The translations under genes and the position numbers were made by a program. A stretch of 64,000 nucleotides of DNA. It comes from Heloderma charlesbogerti (Eukaryota > Chordata > Lepidosauria > Squamata > Helodermatidae). Below are positions 1-30,388 of the stretch, in pieces (positions within the stretch are counted from its first letter, which is position 1; every line of letters starts with the position of its first letter). The stretch is taken from positions 724,501 to 788,500 of the forward strand of contig JANEZZ010000464.1 of NCBI GenBank assembly GCA_026122225.1. The letters run 5' to 3'. Below the pieces are notes generated by a model that saw only the letters and a list, made by a program, of their open reading frames with translations, did no database searches and was not told the origin of the DNA.

Positions 1-340
1 TTATGAGGAAGTGTGTGTGTGTGGAGAGTATTATATACATCATTGGTACACTTATTATTATTGAATTTCTGCCATATATTAACACTGCTGTTGTTTATGT
101 GATTATGAGGAAGTGCGTGTGTGTGGAGAGTATTATATACATCATTGCTACACTTATTATTATTATTGAATTTCTGCCATATATTAACACTGCTGTTGTT
201 TATGTGATTATGAGGAAGTGCGTGTGTGTGGAGAGTATTATATACATCATTGCTACACTTATTATTATTATTGAATTTCTGCCATATATTAACACTGCTG
301 TTGTTTATGTGATTATGAGGAAGTGTGTGGGGGGGGGAGT
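1..340. repeat. Minisatellite, 102-105 bp unit, about 3.3 copies, cut by the window edge
   Basis: The word ATGAGGAAGTG recurs at 3, 105, 210 and 315, so units are 102, 105 and 105 bp and nearly identical. The first unit lacks one ATT triplet. Because every unit length is a multiple of three and has no stop in one frame, a repetitive hydrophobic reading frame runs through it. I read that as a by-product of the repeat. The array continues left of the window. Confidence 0.95.
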
Positions 341-552
341 AAGAAAAAGCTACGTGTAAGGATGGTATCCAGGCAACGACATAAACGGAACAGGAAGTGC
401 GGGGACTTCCATATTTGGGAAGGGCAAATAAAACACCACATCCCGCCGCCGCCATCTTAGAAGCGGGCACAAAGACGAACCAGCACCAGCAGGGCTTGTT
501 TATGTCTATTTAAAAAGGGCGTGGCGAAGCGAGCGCGTCAGGTTTTTCTACC

Positions 553-580
553 CTGGAGTTAAAAAAAAAAAAGGGGGGGG
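553..580. repeat. Homopolymer pair A(n)G(n)
   Basis: A run of about 12 A is followed directly by a run of 8 G, between the TATA-like/GC boxes and the candidate first exon. Its length is likely to vary between individuals or assemblies. Confidence 0.8.
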
Positions 581-599
581 TGCGGTGGGCGGAGGGATT

Positions 600-724
600 T
601 AATAGTGCGCGCGTGCGCCCAGGTGCGCGCTCTCCTCCCCATTTTGTCCTTCCTCGCGGCTGGGTGGAGCTCGCGCCGCCGCGAAAAAAGGAATCCCCCC
701 GGGTGGGGACGTGCCCGAGAGCAG
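600..724 (+). other. MTHFR: Probable non-coding first exon of MTHFR
   Basis: A strong splice donor, GAGCAG|GTGAGT, ends at 724 inside the CpG-rich block. The first coding exon at 8278 begins after an acceptor only 10 bases before its ATG, so at least one upstream 5'-UTR exon is needed. The left boundary given here is a guess. Confidence 0.45.
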
Positions 725-999
725 GTGAGTGAAGGAGCGCGCGTGCGCGTGCGCGTGGAAAGGTCCAACTGTCATTGAGGCGGGGGGGGGAGAGACGAAG
801 AAACCCCGTTTTCCAAAGGAGGATTTTATTAAAGGGCGGAAGAGACCATTTGGGGGAAATGATAGGGGAGCGGGGAAAGAAAGTAGGGAAAGAAAATTCT
901 CATTTTTATTTTCTTCTCCTTTCTTTTATTATGGCTCAGGAAGAGGGCAGAACATACTTTTCTTCCACTGGACGGAGAAATAAGTAATGTTAACAAGAA

Positions 1000-2460
1000 A
1001 TAATGGCTCTGCAGTCATTGCCCTCCTTCATGGGCGCCCAAAGAGCTTCAGCTATTAGGCAGTATAATAATGTGATTAATGAATTAAATAATTAAACGAA
1101 AATGAAATAAATAAATAACTATGACGTTTAACCCAGCTACAAACAAAATAAAAGGGGGAAAAAAATAAGAGGAAAAAATAATAATAATTTCCTCATACAC
1201 AATAAAAATAAATAAATAAAAATCTTCACCGCATGCGTTTCCCACCCTTCGTTCCGGAATTCTGCCCCAGCAAATGAAAACTATAGTAAAATCACCTTTT
1301 CCTCTCACACAAACAAAAGCTAATCTCTCCACATCTCCTACCTTTTTTGGGTGGTATTTTCTCCTCAATAAAATAAAACAATAATAAAATTACTTTTTTC
1401 GCCACACAAAAGTTGAATCTCTCCACAAAATCACGCTTCCTACCCTTTGTTGTTGTTGTTGTATTTCCCCCCTCAGTAAATAACACAATAATAAAAACAC
1501 TTTTGGCCACAAAAGATCTCTCCCCACTCATGCACACATTTGCCCGCTTTGTTAAGTCTTGTTATTTCCCTGTAGTAAATATTTCCCTATTGTAAGTATT
1601 TCCCCGCATGATGCTCCCCCTTTGCCATATTTCTTTCCCCATGCCCCTGCTCATAATTTGCCCCCCCGGGGGTATTTTCCCCCTTAGTTCCCCCATCTCC
1701 CCATTTTTTTTGGTCTTTTCCCTCTTAGATACATCATTTTATACGGGCACCATCTCTCTTATCATATCTTAATTCAATTATTGCCAAGTCCACATGTTTA
1801 TACCATTTGTCATTAAATAATTTGTTCATTTAGGATGCAATCCTATGCATTTTTATACAGAAAAAAGCCCTACAATCCCCTGCATGCCCCAGCCAACCAA
1901 TAATTCAGGAATGGACAGGGTCTTCTTAGTAGTGTCCCCTATCCTGTGAAAATCCCTCCCAAGGCATGTTTGGTTGGGACTCTTCAAACTTACTGTTCAA
2001 AAAGGGCTTAAAAGCACAATCCTATGCATTTTTAGACAGAAAAAAGTCCTACAACTCCTTTAATCCCCCAGCCATGGGTTTGTCCCCTAAATGTACTTTT
2101 ATTTAGAAGAGAAGAAATATTTAATCAGCCATATCCTGAAAAAATGCTTGTAACAAATCCAAATAACCAGAGTCTGTAATACTCTCTCCGTAATATTATT
2201 GGCCTCATAGTTTTCCTCTCCATAAATATCTTAACATTTTCTCCCCCTACCCAAGAAATTTTCATTTGCTATTCTTTGCCTCCAATATTTCCTCCCTGTA
2301 ATTCTCACCTTCTCTAAATGTTTTCTCTCGCCTACCACCTTTTGTAAGCCTTTCTCCCCCACCCTTCATGGATATTCCCTGCCCAATCCTGCAAAGTATA
2401 TTTCGCGCCATAAATATTCTCCTCACATAACCCCATAAACATGTAGTCTTCTCCAGTCCG
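1000..2460. other. MTHFR first intron, AT- and C-rich low-complexity DNA
   Basis: No exon or gene is recognisable. About 1190-1600 is a diverged tandem array with period near 100 bp. Each unit reads CTCTCCAC, then CCTACC, CAATAAT and a CACAAAAG junction. 1831-1905 and 2010-2075 are two fragments of hairpin MITE A (ATCCTATGCAT, CAGAAAAAAG, CCTACAA). The rest is pyrimidine-rich and unassigned. Confidence 0.6.
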
Positions 2461-2685
2461 TACATATTTCATCCCTTATATGGGTCGGCTGAGAGAAGTA
2501 GGTCAGAGAGACCGATTTGGGGGTGACCCTTCACCCCTTGGTGTTATGTTGCAACACCAGTCTCTTCCTTTTTGCTATACTTGGAATTAATGGGGTGCAT
2601 GTGAAGGAGACCCCGAAATCCTAGTTTGAGGACTGGTGGGGTTATTCTCTCGGCATGATGCAAAGCACCGTTAGAGCTTGCTAAA

Positions 2686-2812
2686 GCAGTCTTCCCCAAC
2701 CTACTGCCCTACAGAAGTTTTGGACTACAACTCCCAGCACTCCTGAGCATCGGCCATGCTGGAGTTGAAGTCCAAAACATCTGATTTGTGCCAGCGTGGG
2801 GAAGGCTGCTCT
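2686..2812. repeat. MITE B hairpin
   Basis: The left arm carries TTTTGGACTACAACTCCCAGC and the right arm carries the complement form GAGTTGAAGTCCAAAACATC. Outer ends are CCCCAACCT and GGGGAAGGCT. This is a non-autonomous hairpin element found many times in the window. Confidence 0.85.
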
Positions 2813-3121
2813 ATGGGAAGGAGGAGACTCTTGCTGCAGTTTTCCAGTTTGGTAGATGATCCATGTACAGAGCATAACAGAGAAACTATTTTTCACTTTT
2901 TACAGCATGGGAACATCAGCTTTCCTAATGCAATTAAAGGAAATCCCCTCAATGCCTTTGTTGGTGTGTCTGTGTGAGTCACCCTCTCAGTGTGGTCCAT
3001 CCAAAGAAAAAAGCTGGTCACATGAATCATATGCCAGTTTAAAGAGGGAGCCCCTTCATTTTCCAATGGAGCATCTTTTTATGGGGTGGGCATTCTATAT
3101 CCCTATTTTGTTCCCTTTTAT

Positions 3122-3700
3122 ATAGGAATGCGACAGCTAGGCTACTAACTGGTGCACAGTATTGCAACCATATTACACCTGTCCCAAACGACCTGCACTA
3201 GTTGCCAGTTACTTTATGAGCACAATTCAAGGTGTTGGTTTAAACCTTTAAAGCCCTAAGGGTGCAATCCTATGCATGTTTAGACAGAAAAAAAAGGCCT
3301 ATGACTCCCAGCGTTCCCCAACCAGCCAGGCTGGCTGGGGCATGCTGGGAGTCATAGGCTTTTTTTCTGTCTAAATATGCATAGGAATACACCTTAAATG
3401 GCATAGGATATGAGTATCTAAGGGACCACCTGTTTTGCTATGAACCTGCCCGGGTGTGAAGATCTGCAGGAGAAACCCCTTTCAGGGCACAGAGGCCTGT
3501 CTGTTAAGCGTGTGTTAAAGGGCTTTCTCCTGTGTTGCCCCGCAAATATGGAATGAACTCCCTCAAGAACTATGATTGGCTTTAGAAAGGAGATGAAAAC
3601 ACATCTTTTTAATTTAGCCTTTTACAATATGCAGTTTTGATGCTTTGATTCCCCCCCCCTCCCAGTTTTTAATGTCCTTGCTTGATCTCACCATCCCCAA
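3122..3700 (+). mobile_element. L2-type LINE 3' fragment, split by MITE A
   Basis: This degraded 3' part of an L2-like LINE includes AAGGTGTTGGTTTAAACC and ATGGAATGAACTCCCTC. The same words recur at 4565-5275 and 27030-27480. A complete MITE A hairpin (3261-3393) sits inside it, so the MITE is the younger insertion. Confidence 0.7.
3261..3393. repeat. MITE A hairpin, near-perfect palindrome
   Basis: The termini GGTGCAATCCTATGC and GCATAGGAATACACC are inverted repeats. The arms meet at CAGCCAGGCTGGCTGGGG. It is 133 bp long and would fold into a single long stem. Flanks (CTAAG / TTAAA) suggest a degraded target duplication. Confidence 0.9.
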
Positions 3701-4284
3701 GTTACATTGATTAACTTTCACCTTAGTTCTGTCTCTGGTTGCCATATATGTCAGGTTCAATGCAAAGGAAGGCTCCAGAAGATGACTGAGCTCAGGCCAA
3801 GCTTGTAGGGAAAGAGCTTTTCAAATCCCAGGGCAGACAAAAAGGAAACAGCAGGATGCACAAGTCACTTGTGGGATTTGTTGCTGTAGGATGTGGTAAC
3901 ATCCACTAACTTAGGGCAGAAGCAGACATCTTTAATCAGCTCTCCCAACGTGGCTGTATGTCTGTCCAACTTTTTCCTCTAACAGAGCTGCATATTGCAT
4001 TACAGTGTCAGAGTTGAGCTTCTGCTCCAGTTGTAATAATTCCTGCCTCCATTAGCAGGAAAGGTCTTAAGGCGCCCTGCTGTCCTTGGACCAGGAAGTA
4101 CTAGTTTTCCCCAACTCCTGCCAGCTGGAAAGAGCCCCAGTCGAGGGGCCAAGATAAGCCTCTCTCCTTTGCAAACTTAATCCTCTCACCCATAGTGAGG
4201 AGTGAAATCTGACTGCCAGGGGTTATATTCTTGGGTGGAAGCATGTGGTTCTTCCCCCTCCCCCTCGCTACTCCGTACAATATT

Positions 4285-4520
4285 CATGCAGCATGAGAAT
4301 ATCAGAAGAGCCCTGCTAGATCAGACCAAGGTCCATCTCGTCCAGCATTCTGTTCACATAATGGCCAACCAGCTGCCTACGGGAAACTCACAAGCAGGAC
4401 ATGAGTGCAACAGCACCTTCCCGCCCATGTTCCCCAATAACTGGTGTACATTGGCATACTGCCTCTGATCCTGGAGGCAGCATATAGACATCAGGACTAG
4501 TAGCCACTAGTATATAGCCA
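4285..4520 (+). mobile_element. CR1-like LINE tail fragment
   Basis: It contains GAAGAGCCCTGCTAGATCAG, CAGCATTCTGTTCACA and ATGGCCAACCAGCTGCC, the shared words of this family. Other copies are at 13632, 28700 (minus), 48738 and 62755. Confidence 0.85.
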
Positions 4521-4564
4521 TCTTGCACCCCTAAATATTAATGTTTTGACTGTGCAAGAGTGTA

Positions 4565-5275
4565 ATCTTCGCCCACTCACTGTTTTGTGCAAGCTACGGC
4601 CTCTCCTGGACAGGAGTAGCTTGGCCACAGTGTGACAGGCATTAGTAACCTCAAGACTGGATTACTGCAATGCGCTATATGTGAGGCTGCCCTTGGGGCT
4701 GCTCCGGAAGCTGGAGCTAATGCAGAATGCAGCAGCTTGGCTGTTGTCAGGAGCTGCCCCTTTCCAGCATGTAACTCCTTTGCTGAGGGAACTGCACTGG
4801 CTGCCTATTCGCTACTGGGCCAGGTTTAAGGTATTAGTACTAGTGTACAAAGCCCTAGACAACTTGGGACCAGGATACCTGAGAGAGTGCCTTCTCCTTT
4901 ACTAACCTGCCCCGTCACTGAGGTCATCAGAGGGTATGTCCCGGTGGTTCCACATGGACCCATGGCCTGGCTGGAGTCCACCAGGAAAAGAGCCTTCGGC
5001 ATGGTGGCCCCCTTCCTGTGGAACTCCCTGCCTTTGGAGGTCTGGCATGGGGCAACGTTGCGTAGCTTTCGGCGCCTCCTGAAGACATTGTTATTTCGAG
5101 AGGCCTTCCTTGAGTGACCAGCCGCGGTTTATTACGTTCAGGATGTATTTCTTTTTAAATGTTTTTATTGTTTTAAAATGGTGTTTTATTCTTTATCTTG
5201 TTTCCTGCTCCGAAATCTTTGATGTGGAGCAGTGTATAAATATTGTAAATAAATAAAATAAAAATAAGTAAATAA
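4565..5275 (+). mobile_element. L2-type LINE, C-terminal reverse transcriptase region and 3' end
   Basis: Translation shows the terminal part of an L2 reverse transcriptase: LMQNAAAWLL, then LRELHWLPIRY, then FKVLVLVYKAL and FGMVAPFLWNSLP. The fragments lie in different frames, so this copy is dead. The 3' end has the tail words GTGTATAAATATTG and an AATAAA-rich end. Confidence 0.85.
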
Positions 5276-5704
5276 AGTCCCTGTTCTGAGCATGCCTCCT
5301 GGTTAGATGGAGGCAAGCCAGGAACAGGAGCCTGTGAGCAGCCTTTTCTGCAAGAAATCTCAAAAGCTTCCACATTATTTTGTGATCTTTGATTTGGCCA
5401 TGTATTGCGCTACATGGATTTTATGCTACATGGATTACATTACATGGATGTATATGGATTTTGGAGTTTTTCTCATGGCCAACATCATTGCCTTGGTGCG
5501 TGTTTTTCTGCAAGTGGATAATTCTGCCACATCTCTGCAAGCAGTTGCTGCTGTTTGGAAAGGGCGGGGGTGGAATATCAGTCACTCCCAATAGACAGGT
5601 CAGAATTACCCACTCTAATTCTAGGCTTGCCTCCTTCCAATCAGAACAGTGACTCATGCAGAAGCCCTGGGCATGAGCTCCTTCCAGGGCATGTAACTTA
5701 CTTC

Positions 5705-5845
5705 TTTATGCATGCTGGCTTGGATCCAGAGTAAGTCATACTTAAAGCAGCCCAACTGAAATCAGTGGGACTTAGGTTAGTCATGGCTAACTTCAGTCCC
5801 ATTTGTTTTAATGGGTGACTAAGTCGATTGAACTGACTGTATAGG
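5705..5845. repeat. MITE C hairpin
   Basis: The arms carry CAGAGTAAGTCATACTTA and its complement form. In the centre, AATCAGTGGGACTTAGGTTAG faces TAACTTCAGTCCCATTTG. The same family seeded the minisatellite near 61740. Confidence 0.75.
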
Positions 5846-5849
5846 TAAG

Positions 5850-7160
5850 CTTTTTGCTGTAAGAGTGCGGAGTGCCTCTAATCTTTCTATGGAAAAAACA
5901 ACTGCTATCAGAAGTTGGAGGGCGGGGAGATACCTACTGTAAAGAGAATACTGGGTGTTTCCTTTTCTCTGTGTGTCTTTTCTTTTTAACAGCATGCTTG
6001 TGGGGCAAGGGAGGAGATTTTCTGATTGCCTCAGCTGATTGATAATCTGGCCTGCCAAAATCACACAAAATCACACAATCTCTGCAAAGACAATGGGACA
6101 TTCAGACAATCTCATCAAATGGAGCTTTTGTGGCTGGCTGCTAAGCAAACAGAATGGGGGCTGGATTTCAGGATGCGTGCTGCCCATTGGTGAAGCGGGC
6201 GGAGAGCCCTGCCTTGATTGGAGGAGATGCCAGGGCCAGCTTCCAGTTAGCAGACAGCTGCAGGTGAAGGCTGGGCTCTGATTGGAGGGGGTCACCTTAG
6301 TGCACACCTAGATGGGTAGGCTTTGTGTACAAGGTGATCCCACCTGGGAATCTGGGACAGTGCTATTTGCCTACTGTGGTGTGTGGAGATCTGCTGGCTA
6401 GGGTCCATTTTGGAGAGAGGCTGTGCAAAGGTCGGAGCCTGTTGGCTGGGTCTTGCTTGGTGTACACGTAGATAACAGCTGGTGTAAATAAACTGGAGGG
6501 CACTAGAAAGTCCACCGTGTGGGAGAGGAATCCCAGATGCCAGTGGACAATTGAGAAAAAGGATCACAACACCAGGCAAGTGAGCGCATGATTGTGCACA
6601 TGATTGGGTGCATGATTGTGCTGTTATCTCTTCTCCCCCTGCCACATCTCCTCTTTCGAAGTAACCTTTTGTTTCCCTCCCTTGTCTTCACTGGGGAGCA
6701 CGAAAAGCATCCTTGGAAAAGGCGAGCGATCTCCCCGCTTTTGGGGAACCCCTGCTTTCACAATAAGCAGCCAGCGGCAGATTTTTATCAGGTGGAGCTG
6801 TAACTTGTGTCTAGCTGACTGCTGAACAGCGTCCCTTGATGAAGACACCTGAATCGTGGCTGGACTTATTAAATAATGATTGCGTTTAATTGGCCTTACA
6901 TCTTATTAAATACTGATTGCACTTAACCCACCTTGCATCTTTCCTTTCTCTCTTTTTTGCACATAGGACAGCTAAAGCAATTAATCCCGTTAATTACACG
7001 CGTGTTCGCATAGCTTCAGTCTTGGAGGCGGATTCTCATCTCGGCTGAGCAACCAACTCTTGCTGGCTAGTTTGGGGGCAAAGCTCAGTTCCTCTGATCT
7101 GTAAAATGGGAACGTTAAATGCCAGGCTTCACAGGGTGTTGGTGAGGTTGAACAATATAG
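5850..7160. other. MTHFR first intron, unassigned single-copy-looking DNA
   Basis: I see no exon, SINE or hairpin here. Short open frames on both strands lack splice context or family features. Confidence 0.5.
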
Positions 7161-7166
7161 AGTAGC

Positions 7167-7299
7167 CATCCCCAAAACACTCTCCAGGTATATTGGACTT
7201 CAACTCCCTTTAGCCCTAGCCAGCATGGCTAAGGGTAGGGGAAGATGGGAGTTGTAGTCCAAAACATTTGGAGGGCATACCAGGTTGGGAGAGGCTGAT
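7167..7299. repeat. MITE B hairpin
   Basis: The left arm reads ATTGGACTTCAACTCCCTTT. The right arm reads GATGGGAGTTGTAGTCCAAA. Outer words are CCATCCCCAAAAC and GGTTGGGAGAGGCTG. Confidence 0.85.
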
Positions 7300-7735
7300 A
7301 GGGAGGTTAGCCTGGGTTAGAGGGCATAAATGCAGACCCACAGAAACTCCTAGGGTTTGCAATAATTTTTTGTTCCATTTCAGTTATTCATTATAAGAGT
7401 CGTGCTAGATCCAAAGTGCTCAGGGCATTGTATATAATAAAAAGCAAGAATGAAAGCAATGATAAAGGCACATAATAAAACACATTTAAAAGTATTCTTT
7501 GTAAAAGTGGCCACAAAAATTCAGCATTTAAAAGAGATGAATAACCGAGCAGCTAAAGACAGGAAGAGATTATTTTAAAATGCAGCATGAAACATATTAA
7601 GAATAAAGCAAGCAGCACTTAAATTCTTTTAAATACTTTTACATTTTTGTAGTGATTTGTCGAGACTCTTGCACAAGAGCAATCTTGTTAGCTGATGTGA
7701 GCATGCCGTTAGAAAGATGGAATAGAAACATGGAG

Positions 7736-7970
7736 AGCCAGTGTGGTGTATTGGTTAGAGTGTTGGGCTCAGATTTGGGAGACTGGGGTTCTAGTCCCCA
7801 CGTGGCCATCAAGCTCATTGGGCGACTTTGGGCCAGTCACTGACTCTCACCCTAACCTACCTTACAGGGCTGTTGTGAGGATAACATGGAGAGGAGGAAG
7901 AGGACCATATAAGCCGCCTTGGATTCCTTGCAAGAGGGAAAAAGGCAGGATATAAATGTAGTAATAAATA
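7736..7970 (+). mobile_element. SINE-1, tRNA-derived, near full length
   Basis: The tRNA-like head GAGCCAGTGTGGTGTATTGG contains an A-box-like stretch, followed by a B-box-like GGTTCTAGTCCCC. The body has GGGCCAGTCACTGACTCTC and CTTACAGGGCTGTTGTGAGG. The 3' end GCAGGATATAAATGTAGTAA is followed by A/T-rich simple repeat. Confidence 0.9.
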
Positions 7971-8089
7971 ATTTTTATTGTTATTTATTTTTAACTTTTG
8001 TATAAAAAAAGAGAAATTTATATTTCTCTTTATACATTTTAATTGTATAAGTTTTAACGTTGTAAAGCTGCCTTGAGTCCCAGTATTGG

Positions 8090-8140
8090 GAAAAAGGAGG
8101 GATATAATAATAATAATAATAATATAATAAAAATATATCA
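8090..8140. repeat. (TAA)n simple repeat
   Basis: A run of TAA/AATAAT triplets follows a second SINE or LINE tail (GGGAAAAAGGAGGGATATAATAA). Confidence 0.8.
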
Positions 8141-8287
8141 GACAAATTAATTAGGCCAACAGAAAGGCACTACACTAAGAAACGCTAAAGATAAAAGCGC
8201 AAAGCACAATAGTTATCACGTGGTTTGTGGCAAGCTGTGCCTGCTCGCTTAATTTCCCCCCTCTTTTTTCCCTCCAGGTCTCTCACC

Positions 8288-27824
<19,537 letters not shown>

Positions 27825-28575
27825 AGGCGGCACACACCCTCCCAGATTGCGGTTGGAGGCACATTCAGCCTTGGGATCTGAGGCGGAACGGCAGCATCCC
27901 AGACACTCCTCTGGAGGGCTCCTCTTTCTTCTCTTCTGGTTGGGTGGCCGTTTGCTATTCGCAGGGGTGCTCTCCCTTCTGAGCCAGCAGACTCCGGAAA
28001 CGATATCGACCCCTTTTTCGGTTGTTTCGAGCCCTACCCCTTTGCTTGGATCAGGGGGGTGGGCAGCCCGTAGCCCTCCAGATGCTTTGACCTATGGCTT
28101 CCATCAGCCCTAGCAAGCATAGCCAATGATAAGGGATTATGAAAATTGTAGGCCAAAACATCTGAAGGGCCACAAGTTGCCCAGTTCTAACTTAAATGGC
28201 AGCTAGAAATCCTAACGGCCTACCTCTGGATCCCTCCCTTTCCCTTCCCGGGTTGCACTTACCAGCTGCTGCTTCAGTGCAAAACCTTCTGATCGGTGAT
28301 TACTGTGACGGATGGCTCTGTAGTTTCTCGCTAAGAACAGCTGTGGCACCAGGGCATTCCAAGTCAAAGACACCACCTCCCGGATCACCATGTTCGGCTG
28401 CAACAGAAATCTCCTCCTTGCGGTTTGCTATTTATTTTATATTCTTATTTTATTTTTAAGATGTGGGATCTGTGCCTCTCCTTTCCTCTTTGCGGGGGGG
28501 AAAAGAGTTCGGATATTTAAACACTGGCAAAGAACAGAAGAAATGAAATTAAAATACTTGTGCCTGTTCAAGTTT
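27825..28575 (+). other. MTHFR: MTHFR 3' UTR (end provisional)
   Basis: No introns or other genes follow the stop. An ATTAAA at 28548-28553, followed by a GT-rich CTTGTGCCTGTTC, is the first plausible polyadenylation site. A MITE-B-like fragment (28057-28186) lies within. Human MTHFR has long alternative 3' UTRs, so transcription may run further toward the convergent gene. Confidence 0.35.
28057..28186. repeat. MITE B, diverged
   Basis: GCCCTCCAGATGCTTTGACC and GTAGGCCAAAACATCTGAAG are its arms. A shorter relative at 34421-34515 carries the same GGGCCACAAGTTGCCCA end. Confidence 0.7.
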
Positions 28576-28699
28576 CCTTCTGGAATGGGAGGACAAGAGG
28601 GGAGAATCGCATCTTGGGGCTCCATGGGGCAGGGTACTCAGGCCCATGCGGAGGCTGTGAGTAATGGGACCCCAGCCATGGGAAGCTGCCTTCTGTGGT

Positions 28700-29037
28700 G
28701 CACTCCTTCACACAGCACATAGTTAAACTATGGAATTTGCTACCACAAGACGTGGTGATGGCCACCAACCTGGATGGCCTTAAAAGGGGGTTGGACAAAT
28801 TCATGGAGGAGGCGGCTATCAACAGCTACTAGTCCCGATGGCTGTATGCTACCTCCAGCATCAGAGGCAGTATGCCTATGTGCACCAGTTGCTGGGGAAC
28901 ATGGGCAGGAGGGCGCTGTTGCACTCCTGCCCTGCTTGTGGGTTTCCCGTGGGCAGCTGTTTGGCCACTGTGTGAACAGAATGCTGGCCTGGATGGACCC
29001 TTGGTCTGATCCAGCACGGCTCTTCTTACATTCTTAA
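28700..29037 (-). mobile_element. CR1-like LINE tail, minus
   Basis: Minus-strand words: TAAACTATGGAATTTGCTACC, GGGGTTGGACAAATTCATGG, CTGTTTGGCCACTGTGTGAAC and TCTGATCCAGCACGGCTCTTC. Confidence 0.9.
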
Positions 29038-29167
29038 GGAGAGAAAACCTGGAGGTAAACTGGAATTGCCTGACAAAGGAGTACTTGGAGAGTAGTGTGT
29101 GTTGTGTTACAGTGCCCCCAAGGAAGATGGTATTGAGAGCACAGTGGGTCTTGCAAATATTCACACC

Positions 29168-29312
29168 TAAAGCAAACCTTCCCCAACCTGCTGCCCTCCA
29201 GATATTTTGGACTACACCTCCCAGCATTCCTGACGGTTGGCCATGCTGGCTAAGGCTGATGACAGCTCAGGTCCAAAACATTTGAAAGGCAACCCAGTTA
29301 GGGAAGGCTGAC
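29168..29312. repeat. MITE B hairpin
   Basis: ATATTTTGGACTACACCTCC faces a diverged GCTGATGACAGCTCAGGTCC. The end is CCAGTTAGGGAAGGCTG. Confidence 0.8.
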
Positions 29313-29319
29313 CATGAGA

Positions 29320-30350
29320 TTTCTTCTCTTTGGTCCTGCGGCAGTGCCTTCTCTCCTTTTCTTCCTTGCCAAATTATGGAAGCACTGAAAAATTCCAATT
29401 AAAAACAAACCATTGCAACACAAAGAACCTCAGCTGAAGCCCTGTTCCTTGGCAACCTTTTTCAGCCACCTCTCTGGCTTGTAAGACTGCAGCCAGAGAG
29501 GTGGCTGAATTTTTTTTTCTGGTCAGTTCCCCCCGCCCCCCTGAATTAGTGTCTCAGTTGCTCCTGCACCATATTTTATCTGCTGTTTTTAGCTTCTAGC
29601 GCCGTAGCCTTCAGCTGTTTTTTCAGGTTGTTCACTGCCTTGCTTCAGCAAAGAGGTGAGATATACATCTTGGTATAATGAGGGCTAGAAACTCCCCCCC
29701 CTGCTTTTAAATGAACGCAGAGCTTCTCATCAAGCCGATGTGCCCTGTAACACATTGATTGCCCCCCCCCCCCTCCACGTTTTGGCAGAATCCCCACATA
29801 CACTGAACCTGTTACTCAAGGTGGGCTTTTTTATGCAGGGCTGATAATCTTGCCTGAATTCATCAGGCGCCTGCAACCTTTCCAGCCCTGGTTTACAGCA
29901 GGACAAGAGCATTTGTTATTTAGCTTTTGCTCCATTGTACCCTCTAAAGCACAGGAGGAAATGACTGATGAGAGGTTAATCCCGGCTGATCGATTATAGC
30001 AGAGAGCTAATGAGAATGGGGGGACATGGATAAGACATCTCTGGGGAGGGAGGGGAACTCTTGTGTGGGGCAGGGGGTGGGGGGCTCAGCTGTTCCCAGC
30101 AGGCTACTTCATCATCGGCCTAATCAGCAGAAAAAAGAAACCTGGGGGGAAGAAAGAGGTTGCCTGCTTATCTGAGCCTCGGACGAAGAGCTGACAGGCT
30201 TCATCAGCATGGGCAGGGGGTAGGCGGGTGAGAATTTCCAGCTGCGAGAGACCTCCATCTAAAAAATAACACCCTGGCGGTCGAGGAAGATGGAGATGGC
30301 CTCGACAGAGGAACAAAGGAGGGGCTGAATAAAGAAAAGCAGCAAGCTAT
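29320..30350. other. Convergent intergenic region, unassigned
   Basis: It lies between the MTHFR and C1orf167 stop codons. 29466-29512 is a short inverted repeat (CAGCCACCTCTCTGGCT / AGCCAGAGAGGTGGCTG) that could form a hairpin. The rest looks single copy, without a recognisable exon. Confidence 0.5.
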
Positions 30351-30352
30351 CC

Positions 30353-30388
30353 TCCGTGTGTGTGTGTGTGTGCGCGCGCGCGCGCGTA
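30353..30388. repeat. (TG)n(CG)n alternating tract
   Basis: About nine TG followed by about eight CG dinucleotides form an alternating purine-pyrimidine stretch, the classic Z-DNA-prone sequence. It lies about 500 bp beyond the C1orf167 stop. Confidence 0.9.

Larger units (their letters stand above)
380..760. promoter_or_regulatory. CpG-rich promoter region of MTHFR, possibly bidirectional
   Basis: GC- and CpG-rich DNA stands out from AT-rich surroundings. Visible sites are an ETS-like CAGGAAGTG (391-399), a YY1-like AAGATGGCGGC on the minus strand (about 449-459), a TATA-like TATTTAAAAAG (507-517) and a GC/KLF box GGGCGTGGC (517-525). In mammals MTHFR shares a divergent promoter with CLCN6. 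That gene would lie left of this window, but none of its exons is recognisable here. The transcription start is not determined. Confidence 0.6.

Noticed and set aside
3..359. Open frame of about 118 codons at the window start
   Set aside because: It is produced by a minisatellite with units divisible by three. There is no splice or family support.
300..455. Minus-strand ATGGCGGCGGCG at 455 as a CLCN6 start
   Set aside because: The translation does not show the Cys-rich CLCN6 N-terminus. The ATGGCGGC is better read as a YY1 promoter site.
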